Shown one piece after another: positions 23,812-32,900 of a stretch of DNA of 64,000 nucleotides; the stretch's first letter is position 1, and every line of letters starts with the position of its first letter. The stretch covers positions 10,230,001-10,294,000 of the forward strand of contig WHVY01000001.1 of NCBI GenBank assembly GCA_022266195.1, given 5' to 3'. A program made the translations under genes and the position numbers. The notes beneath the pieces were generated by a model. That model did no database searches and was not told where the DNA came from. It worked only from the letters and a program-made list of their open reading frames with translations. The DNA comes from Tetranychus cinnabarinus. Taxonomy: Eukaryota > Arthropoda > Arachnida > Trombidiformes > Tetranychidae.

Positions 23812-24980
23812 AACTATTGTCATTATTCAAATACGAGAGCTTTTATCGATAGAAAAGTATCAGTTGCTACAAACACTGAGTTACGAATGATATTACGAGA
23901 AAGGTATGCAGAATTACCTACTATTGTAGACGTTGCTTCATACGATGAAAATTATTCGCAAAGAAGGAGAATCTGGAGAGAGTTGGACGTCAAGGTGTTC
24001 TTTAGGGGGCAGCGGTGTATTAGTAGCTCGGGACATCATTAACGACGTAAGTTTCCCTAATCACTAACTCGAGGTTAACTTTTATTGATACAAGCTGAGC
24101 CACGATCATGACTTTCACTTTCACTGAATATGACATTTCACTGAATACAGTAAATTTAATCCACATTTGAAGACTTAAATTATTGATGAAACAACATTTT
24201 CAATGAGAAAAAATAAAATAAAATTTGGTGCAACAGTTGAGGCAACATAATTTTTACATCTCTTTACTCGAAAAATGGTTTTACATATCCTTCTAATTTA
24301 ACAATAAACCAACAATGAACCTGAACAACCAAAAAATTTTTTCCCCCAAAGTCAATGGTAAAAGATACGGGTTCTGCATTTTTTCTCCTACCCTGTTTAA
24401 ACGCTAATTTCTCAGGTACATAAATTCCGATGAAGTTCAGACTATTTTTCGTGGATATAGTTTAATCATGGCTTTCATGCTGTGCAAAAAATTTCTTTAG
24501 AATCCTTTTAGTTTGACCCATGATTTATTTATTCATCGATTGATTATGTTCATTAAGTTTTAATTGTTAACCATAAATGTATTATGAATATTAGTGCATG
24601 GTACAATTTTGTATTGATGGTAACCATTAGGAAAGTAACATAAAGAAGAAAATATATACGAAGAAGATTTATTCTTGCCTTTTCCGCTCAGATTATTACA
24701 TTACATTATTTGAATTTGGCCTTTTTTTTCTAGCCTCTAGAAATTATTAGTTACTAGTTGATGAAAGTTTTTCTTTTGGATTTGACTTTGCACTTATAGT
24801 AGACCAAAACTAACTTCAACAACCGAAATAGATATTCCTTGTGATGAGAATCAATGAGATTATCCAATTGATGTAATGATCACTCAATGAAATAAACATA
24901 AGTATAAAATGTTGGATTTATTTTCAGCACCAGGCCTAGTGAAACAAAGAGGCGTTAAGATTATTATTATTCTAGATCCT
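23812..24980. other. intergenic, DEG/ENaC 3' flank
   Basis: The first ~230 bases stay open in frame with the preceding pseudogene. From about 24480 the sequence is again array flank (GAATTTGGCCTTTTTTTTCT at about 24713), leading to the 3' end of the split member. No separate gene seen. Confidence 0.5.
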
Positions 24981-25639
24981 CTAGTCTGAGATAATCGCAT
25001 TACTATCCCCGATAGCAGTTCTGACTCGTGAATGATGTGTTCGGTAATATATAATAGTTGGAAGGTCGACAGTCTTTTGTTTTTGATTCATTTGTTCACC
25101 ATTTAAGTTAACTGATTTCTTTGGTGGTTTTTCATGACGATGATAAATATTATACCACACAAGTTTGTTGATATTTTTAAGCTTTAATAAGTGAGTCCCT
25201 AATGAACCTAAATGATGAACCATGCTGAAACCAAACCAAATACCGAGAATGGAACCAATGCTGACAACATAAGTCTCCAAAATAAAGACTGGTGACTTTT
25301 TCAATTTTATATCAGGATTCTCTGGAGCAAAAATTAAGAAAGCGCTTTGATGGTTTTCAAGAAAATACAAGTATCGCTCATGGCCTATCACATATGGTAT
25401 ATAATGTAAGCTTTTGCACTCTGGTTGTCTCACCAATCTTTCACATTCAGTTCGAATCTCGTTGAGTTTATCTTTATATTTGTATCTTAATCTATAAGAA
25501 AAATTGGCTTCAATTTCTTGTGGATTCTCAATCATCGTCCGGTACATTACAAAACTTGGATCCAATTTAAGTGTTTGATTATTTAAGCATTTCTTATATT
25601 TGTGTATTAATGATCGAGTACAGTCAACATCATGATGAT
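24981..25639 (-). pseudogene. 3' half of DEG/ENaC member 3, split by insertion
   Basis: This encodes about 219 residues of the C-terminal half: the NQTLKLDPSFVMY region, the juxtamembrane SPVFILETYVVSIGSILGIW and the TM2 G-F-S. The frame is open from the insertion point to the normal C-terminal tail. The first residues of the longer open frame (up to 25694) are LTR-encoded and not part of the gene. The 5' half lies at 37103-37888. The two are separated by the gypsy element with an ATGAT duplication, so before insertion this would have been another full-length member. Neither half alone carries both membrane segments. Confidence 0.85.
25635..25639. repeat. target site duplication ATGAT, left copy
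   Basis: ATGAT directly abuts the LTR terminus TGTAGGG. The same 5 bp follow the other LTR at 37103-37107. The empty site matches intact paralogs (e.g. CATCATGATGATAATCC at member 2). Confidence 0.95.
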
Positions 25640-26088
25640 TGTAGGGAACAGGCTCACAGATTAAAAGCACAAAATAATCAAAACAGCAGAACAAAGGACC
25701 AAAATAGGGAAACTGATTTAGATGTAAAGACTTTTATTTAAAGACTCAGAATTTAGAACCAAATGACAGATACAGATATAAGGGTTAAAGTGTTAGAGTT
25801 CAGATTACACTGGAGGTTAGTAAATGAGTTTAGTTAAACATAATTTTAAAGGTTAACATAAATAGTAAAATATTAGGCATCTAGCCTTACAAAATAAAAG
25901 TAAACTAATGTGTTACTAATGTGTGATGTGTGTGTGAAGGAGCGGTTCCTTCACTTTTATACAAATCTCAATCAAAGTCTTTCTTAATCTTATCTTTGAC
26001 AATTCAAGTTAATTGGTTTAATAAAGTTTGATTCATTGGAAAGCAGTTATGCTTTCCCCTTCCTTTAGCTTTATCTATTCCCCTTACA
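25640..26088 (-). repeat. 3' LTR of element A
   Basis: 449 bp. Read on the minus strand it has a TATA-like TATAAAAG at 25954-25961, overlapped by one palindrome (25934-25954), and AATAAA at about 25733-25738. It appears identical to 36654-37102. Confidence 0.95.
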
Positions 26089-26106
26089 GAGCCCCCTTCC
26101 AAAGCG
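26089..26106 (-). promoter_or_regulatory. polypurine tract of element A
   Basis: On the minus strand, CTTTGGAAGGGGGCTC directly precedes the 3' LTR: the expected position and composition of the plus-strand primer. Confidence 0.7.
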
Positions 26107-26226
26107 TTAATTAGGGTGTCGAAAACAATCGGCGGATCGGAATGGTGTCACCAAACACCGGCCTGGTTCGTCGATTTAACGCCTCCTAAATAACGTCTCC
26201 TTTGGCTCCTTAGGTCGTCAAAATTT

Positions 26227-28581
26227 TTATCGGGCTTGATTCCTTCGTCTTTGAAATGGCAAGAAGTCTTCTCTTCGCATGTTGTATGGAGGTCTTAATG
26301 TTGTTGCTGGTTCGACCAAATTGTCTCTATTGAAAGGTTTCGCGCGTCCATACGTCCTCTTTTTCAGTTCATTAGGCCAATCGCCAAGTAGGTTCATAAT
26401 ATTTAGAATTAGTTTTGCTAATTGTTTATTCGGCGGATATTTAACTTGAGGAAAAGGTTTGAAAATTCCAATAATTGCTTGTGAGTGAACTTCCTCGAAT
26501 TTTTCATAATCGATGTAATAAGCTAACAGTGTGAAGCCTGCGTCTACCATTGGTGAGTGTTGTCCTTCTTGAATGATTTTGGCAAACATTGCAAAAATTA
26601 TGAATTTCAATCCAATTTGATCATTTTTGGCGTAACAATTATAATAATAATTGACGTCTCTGATTTTTGGTTGTAAGACTTCCCAATCATCGAGGCTAAA
26701 TCCAAATGATTTAAAGTCATTGCTTCCACTGGCTACAATGATACGATCATAATCCATCAATACGTCAACCATTCGTCTTTTAACATTTTCTACATGTTTA
26801 GCGGCTTGCATAATCTCCCATGTTACACCATGAAATTCGGTCATCAGATCTTTTATTGAATCCTTCGGATATCGAACTACTTCATTGAACTTAACTTCTC
26901 CTTCCATGTCCATGATTGTTACCCAGATAGGCATTTGCACAACTCCTTGAAGCGTTATAATTTGACATTTTTCGACATCAAGTGCACAAACTTTTATTCC
27001 TTCTTTCTTGAGGTTTTGGATTGCTGAGGAAATTCGTTCTTTATGAACATTACCATCAAGTGAAAAGGCCTTTCCAGGATTAGATTTCTCAGCAATGAAT
27101 CGGTCTAATCTTTCCTGTCTTTTCTTTGTTTGATTTCGTGGGTTGCCTTTGACAAGTCTGTTCAACTCATGTTTTCGTCTGTGGATTCGTTTCTTTCTTG
27201 TCTCAAAATCCAAATCCCTTTTCCTTTTGATTTCATCAATTGACCATCGTTCATTTCTTCTTACTTTTGCTGGAAACATTGATGCAGGAAGGTCTCGATT
27301 GACGGTCTTTGGTTGATTTGGTAGGGCAGGAGCGGCTCCTTCCCATTCCTCATCTTCCTCTGACTCGACTCCATAATCGCGAACCTGTGGTTGACTTGAG
27401 GCTTTTGCTTGACCTGAAGCTCGAGCTTCTTCCCATAACTCCGGATAGTCTTTTTCAGGCAGCAATTCTTTATCCTCTGCTGTTGACACTTTGGCTGCAA
27501 TTGCTTTTCCTCCTTCAATTTCTTTTTCTGTTTGTCTTTCATCATCTGACCAAATTAGCTCATCTTGACTACTTTTATCCCAGAAATTTGCATGAGTTAT
27601 GCCTGTTGAGGTTGATGGTTGGGAAAGATCGGCTCTTTCCGTACTTTTCTTTGCTAACTCTTTGCCAATGTCAGGAACTCCAGCGATTTTTGACGCTTCG
27701 TCCCATCTTGATCTCAATTTCTTAACAACTTGAGGTGTTTCAGGGGGAGTCCTAGGTCCAGGAATTTTTCGTTTTGGCGATTTCTCCTGAGTTGGATAGG
27801 CTGTTGGTAGTTTATTAGAAGTTTCATCAACTTTCCTTGCCTTAATCATTATTGGAAATTCGCCATCAGCTCCTCTTTTTGTAGCTTCGAATCCATCCTT
27901 AGGTTCATAGGTTCCAGGATATTGTATCATTAGTCTCTGGTCGAAAGCTTTGACAAAATCTTCTGAATTTAGGAATTCTTGACTTTCTTCGTCTTCGTCT
28001 TCTCTAGGCTCATTTCTTCTTCTTCTCTGTGATTCGTGTAGATAATTTAAAACTGAGCCAACTTTGTATTTCTTTGATTTACAACTTTCCATATGGCGTT
28101 GTACATCGATTAGATTTCCAATATAATCGCAGGCTGAGGTCTTGCATTTAACGAGAACATTATGGTAAGTTTCTCTTTCATCAGAATTTATTGGATGTAT
28201 CTTAGTTCTTTTTAAGCAATTTGCACAATCAATGTAGCTTTTCTCAAATTCATCCAAGTTTGGCGCAGGATTTCCATTACGTTTTTGATACATTAGTGCC
28301 AATAATCGAGCGCAAGTCCAGCAGTATACGGTTGGACAATCATCACACTTGAGAATGTCTTTGGTTCTTGGATACCATGGGATATGGTGACAGAACCCAC
28401 AGCCTAAGTATTGCAAGAACCGCTCTTGCATTTTTGGCTTTTCATGTAGAACAAAACCAGGAACAAAATCTTGGAAATCAGCATCAATGCTAATTTCTCC
28501 AAACCTATTCTTGATTCGATCTTTTACCATCAAACATACTGTAAATTGTTCAACATCCCACCAATTGTTGAATGTTTCCAT
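26227..28581 (-). CDS. RING/TRAF zinc-finger plus DEDDh exonuclease protein
   Basis: 784 aa. The N-terminus has a RING-like cluster C61-x2-C64-x14-C79-x2-C82-x4-C87-x2-C90-x28-C119-x2-C122. A TRAF-type finger follows: C146-x4-C151-x11-H163-x3-C167. A long charged, probably disordered linker covers about 180-500. Residues about 525-690 match the REXO/ISG20 type of DEDDh 3'-5' exonuclease: A-L-D535-V-E537 (Exo I), F-x-G-V-T at about 583-587, N-D622-F (Exo II) and H675-S-P-M-V-D680 (Exo III). All five catalytic positions are present, so activity is plausible. It sits where env would be, 1.33 kb downstream of pol, and probably needs a subgenomic RNA. Retroelements carrying captured exonuclease-type ORFs have been described in bdelloid rotifers; a RING-exonuclease fusion is not one I know. 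Substrate unknown: RNA trimming or antagonism of host RNA defence are inferences. Confidence 0.8.
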   Translation of the reverse strand: METFNNWWDVEQFTVCLMVKDRIKNRFGEISIDADFQDFVPGFVLHEKPKMQERFLQYLGCGFCHHIPWYPRTKDILKCDDCPTVYCWTCARLLALMYQKRNGNPAPNLDEFEKSYIDCANCLKRTKIHPINSDERETYHNVLVKCKTSACDYIGNLIDVQRHMESCKSKKYKVGSVLNYLHESQRRRRNEPREDEDEESQEFLNSEDFVKAFDQRLMIQYPGTYEPKDGFEATKRGADGEFPIMIKARKVDETSNKLPTAYPTQEKSPKRKIPGPRTPPETPQVVKKLRSRWDEASKIAGVPDIGKELAKKSTERADLSQPSTSTGITHANFWDKSSQDELIWSDDERQTEKEIEGGKAIAAKVSTAEDKELLPEKDYPELWEEARASGQAKASSQPQVRDYGVESEEDEEWEGAAPALPNQPKTVNRDLPASMFPAKVRRNERWSIDEIKRKRDLDFETRKKRIHRRKHELNRLVKGNPRNQTKKRQERLDRFIAEKSNPGKAFSLDGNVHKERISSAIQNLKKEGIKVCALDVEKCQIITLQGVVQMPIWVTIMDMEGEVKFNEVVRYPKDSIKDLMTEFHGVTWEIMQAAKHVENVKRRMVDVLMDYDRIIVASGSNDFKSFGFSLDDWEVLQPKIRDVNYYYNCYAKNDQIGLKFIIFAMFAKIIQEGQHSPMVDAGFTLLAYYIDYEKFEEVHSQAIIGIFKPFPQVKYPPNKQLAKLILNIMNLLGDWPNELKKRTYGRAKPFNRDNLVEPATTLRPPYNMRREDFLPFQRRRNQAR

Positions 28582-29914
28582 GTTTAATCAGAGAAAGAGA
28601 CGATCTTTCTGACTTTGACTTTAACCAATTTTTTTCAATAAGTGATTAATTGTTAACTTGAACCTTTAAATATTGATGATAACAATTGACTTTCTTGCTT
28701 TCTTTTATAACAATTGACTTTGAGATTTCCAACAATTGAGGTTCACTTTGGCTAAGTAGAGTTACTTCTGATTTCGACCAACAATTGTCTTTTACTTTTA
28801 TTATCACAATTGGCTTTTAAAATCTCTTTAGCTTTTTAATGCAATTCTTTTGATTAGAAATCTTTGGTTTTTACTTGAAATTTGTTTGATTTTGGCTTAT
28901 CTACTCGAATATTTATCACAATTGTTTGCACCAGTCTTGAGATCTTTGGTTAATTTCACGGAGAATTTGCTTTTCTTTTGAGGACTCGAGATCGCTAAGG
29001 TTATTATCTAGAGAGTCTAGTATGAAAGAGCCGCTCTTTCATTTTGACATCTCTTCGATTGTCACCATGTTTCTTTTCCCACCAATCTTGACTTTAAATT
29101 TAAAAAATCTTTGCTTTAGAAAGACTAGCAATGTTTACCAGAAAACGCGCTTTTCCTTGAAGTTGACTGCAAATCACACTTTAACACCAATTGGTGTTTC
29201 AATCTGGTTACAGTTGGGGAAAGAGCCGCTCTTTCCTGATGCTGTAACAGATTACTACCAGAAATTGAAGAATTTTAACTTCAATTAAAACACTAATTAA
29301 AATTTAAATCACAATTAGAAATTTGACAATTTTTGTTGATGAGTAGAAGGGTAAATGGAGAACTTCCTTCTTCTTTCCTTTTAATTTTCCTGACGCTATT
29401 TCTGATTGGCTTTCACAGAGGGGGTTAGCGCATGATTTTTAAGTGGGGGAAAAATGCGCGACTCTTTCGCTTTTTTTGTCGACTTTGGTCATTTCTTGTG
29501 CTGGCTTTGTTAAAATGGGTTGATATCCTTATCATGAGGTACTTAAAACGTGTTCGGTTTGCTTTACCAAAGGTAAGTTGTTTTAATTAGTTAATTAAAA
29601 TTTCTTTCATTAATCTTTTCAGCTTTTCTTCTCTTTACAGCTTCCTCCTTGAATTTAAGGAAAGAGCCGCTCTTTCCTGGGTAACAGTTGAACTTCTGGT
29701 TCATTCCATTGGTGATTATTCTTGTTATAGTAAGAGCCGTTCTTACTTTGAATAATCCTTTTCATTTCATTCCTCCAAAATTCAATTTCTTTTGTTATCC
29801 AGGTCCACACAGCTTGTTAGTTTTCTTGTTAAAATCTTAGATTTTAGTTTGTTAGTAAGATTAAAACTCATTTGGTTCTTTTAGGTTCTTTTAAAATGAT
29901 TATATTTCAGGTTT
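28582..29914 (-). other. spacer between the two ORFs of element A
   Basis: No long frame. It carries five or so of the element's palindromes (about 28593, 29022, 29216, 29659, 29730), the densest cluster in the element. It may hold the promoter or splice acceptor for the downstream ORF, but I cannot place either. Confidence 0.5.
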
Positions 29915-32900
29915 TTAGCTTTTAAATCTTCTTGACATCTGATGAGGTTCGAATGTTCTTCTTACATATTTTCGTTTCTGCTTTTTAGTTTGATTCAATA
30001 TCTCCTCATCGTTAGAATTATTTCTTGTTTCACTCTGATTCTGATTTGAGAAGGAGCGGTTCCTTCTCTGTGCTTCATTATCTTCTTTTTCTTGGTTCAC
30101 TTCTTGGCTTTTTCTATTGTTTAATATTGAGCTTTCATTTTCACCTTCTTGATTCTCTTGTCTTCCTTCAATGTTCATATCTTCATAAATTTCTTGGTTT
30201 GATTTGCTATTTTGAGCAGAATTTTTATTCACTTCACTTTGCTTTCGAATTTCTTGGGTGCTTTCACTGTTCATTGTTTCATTTAAAGAATTGTTCTGGT
30301 TTTCATCTTGAGTTGCATTCTGTGAGTTAATGATAGTTGAAGCTTGTGAGTTGAAATTTCCATTTGATTCATCTTCAGTATCTTGATTTCTTTCTTCCAT
30401 TTCTTCATTTCTTGAATTCATATTTGCTTCTTGACTTGATTCATAATTTTCTTTTTGCTTTTCTTGAGCTTTCTTGAGATTGTTATCGGAAAGAGCGGCT
30501 CTTTCCTCCATTGACTTTCTCGGGTTTCTGCTTAACAACAGTTCATAATTATGAGGTTTAGCTCCATTAGCCATTCTGATTCTATCATAGTTTATAACTT
30601 TGATCTCATTCGTGAATACATTTATAACTTCGACCGCTGAATCTCTTGTTTGTAAAATGATGAATTTGCCAGCAAATTTCTTCTTTGCGAAACCAGGTCC
30701 AGTTGTGTAAGGAATTGGCTTTATTTTAACTAGATCGCCTCTTTTGAATTCAGGCTCTTTTAGCTTTTTATTTCTTTCATGTGCTGATTTTGCTGAATTT
30801 TGCTCTAATTTTTCTTTCACTTCTTTTCTTGTTTCTTCAATTTCTTTATCTTGATAGCTTGGATCGATTTGATATTTGTTGTGAATGATGATTCTCGGTT
30901 GAAAACCATGTAGAAGCATAAAGGGTGACTTTCCCAGATCTTTCTTGATAGCATTGTTGTAACTGAAAACATGATTCTGTAAATCTTTATCCCACTCGTT
31001 TTCATTTGAAGTATAAATTGCAATTCTAGTTTTTAGTATTCCATTTAATCTCTCAACCATTCCATTAGTTTGAGGATGATAAGGCGTTGAATTTATCAAT
31101 TTGATTTCTCTTTCAGCTGCAAATTCCTTGATTTCTTTAGATACAAAATTTCTGCCATTATCTGTTTGAAGTTCCTTCATTAATCCATATTGATTTATTA
31201 TTGACATTAAAAATTTTATGACTTCTTTTGAGTTACCATTTTTGCATTCCATCGCCATTCCATATCTTGTTAAGCAATCAATAGCTACTAGAACATAGCG
31301 ATTCTTATTTTTAGATAGCGGAAAAGGACCAATCATGTCCATTTGTATTCTTTCGAAGGGTGAATTTGGAACTTTCATAGCTTTTGCTCTGCCTTCTTTA
31401 ACAGTTTTAGTTTTGAACTCCAGACATTCATCACAATTTGCACATTTTTGTTGAACAATTTCATCCATGTTAGGAAAATAAAAATCTTGTTTTATCTTTG
31501 CAATCGTAGGTTTATGTCCATAATGACCAGCTTCAATTGAGTTATGATAAACTTCAAATACTTCATTTACCAGAGAATCAGGTAGATAGACTCGGAACGA
31601 TCCATCGCTCATAGTTTTGAATAAAATGCCATTCTTTTTCTCAAATTTCTTGTTCATTCGACCATTATTAAGTTCATTGAGTATAAATTGAATTCTTGAA
31701 TCTTTCAGTTGATGCGTTTTAATCTTATCTTCCTCTTCTTGATTAAACTTTGGTGACTTAATTGATGCAATTAGGTTCTTTGCTTGAATTTGGTCAACAT
31801 AATCTTTTTCTCTGATTAGTTTCAACATGAATTTTGCAGTTTCTTCTTCCAATATTTCATTTTCTCTTTTTAATTCTTGATCACTTGTTTCTTCTTTGAT
31901 TTCTTTAACATGATTCAAATGCTTATCATAATGATCGTCCTCAAATTCCCCTTGAGGTCGATGTGAAAACTCGTTAGATCTCGATAGACAATCGCTTGGA
32001 TGAGTTTTTCCAGGTTTATATACAACAGTAAAATTGAATTCAGCTAATTCTGTTTGCCATCTCATAATTCTTGTTACTTTAAATCTTTTATGTTTCAATT
32101 CACACAGGGCGCAATGATCCACTTCAATTACAAAATCTTGAAATCTTAGATAATGCGAAAATTTTCTGCAAGCGTAAACGACAGCTGCACATTCCTTCTC
32201 AGTAGTAGTATAATTTTGTTGATATTTTTGTAATTTACATCCGAAAAAGTAGATCGGCTTCCAAATTTCATTTTCATCTTTTTGGCTTAAAATGCCACCA
32301 ATTGCGACTGCTGATGCATCGACATTTAACTTTGTTTCTCTTTCAGGATAGAAGTGAGTTAACATACATTCTTTAGTTAAAGCATTTTTCAGATTAGTCC
32401 ATGACTCTAAATATTTTCCTTCTAATTTAAATGATAAATTCTTGTATTTAGCTTTGATTAATTCTTGTAAAGGTGCTGCGATTTCTGCGTAATTCTTTAT
32501 AAATCTTGAAAAATAGTTGAACATCCCAAGATGTGATCTGATGCCTTTTTGTGATGTTGGCGGATTCATTTCCTTTAGTCTTTCAATTTTCTTTGGGTCA
32601 GGCTTGACAGTATTTCCTGAAACGAGATGACCTAGACAAACAAACTCGGTCACTCCAGCATTTAGCTTTTCAACTCGACTCTTTAGTCCATATAATTTCA
32701 GTCTTTTTGATACTTTTACAAAGTTTTCGCATAATTGATCGATAGTTTTTCCATAAACAATAATATCATCAAAATATCCAAAGCAGCATTCATATTTTAG
32801 TTCTCCCAGAACTTTGTTAATTGTTTCTTGAAAATAGCTTGGTGCATCTGATAAACCCATAGGTAATCTTTTGTATTGATAACATCCAAATTCGGTAACA

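Noticed and set aside
27309..27725. 138-codon plus frame opposite the RING-exonuclease ORF
   Set aside because: Leu/Pro-rich shadow of the charged linker; no independent support.
29022..29288. 88-codon plus frame starting inside a palindrome in element A
   Set aside because: Start coincides with a palindrome; no domain; wrong strand for the element.
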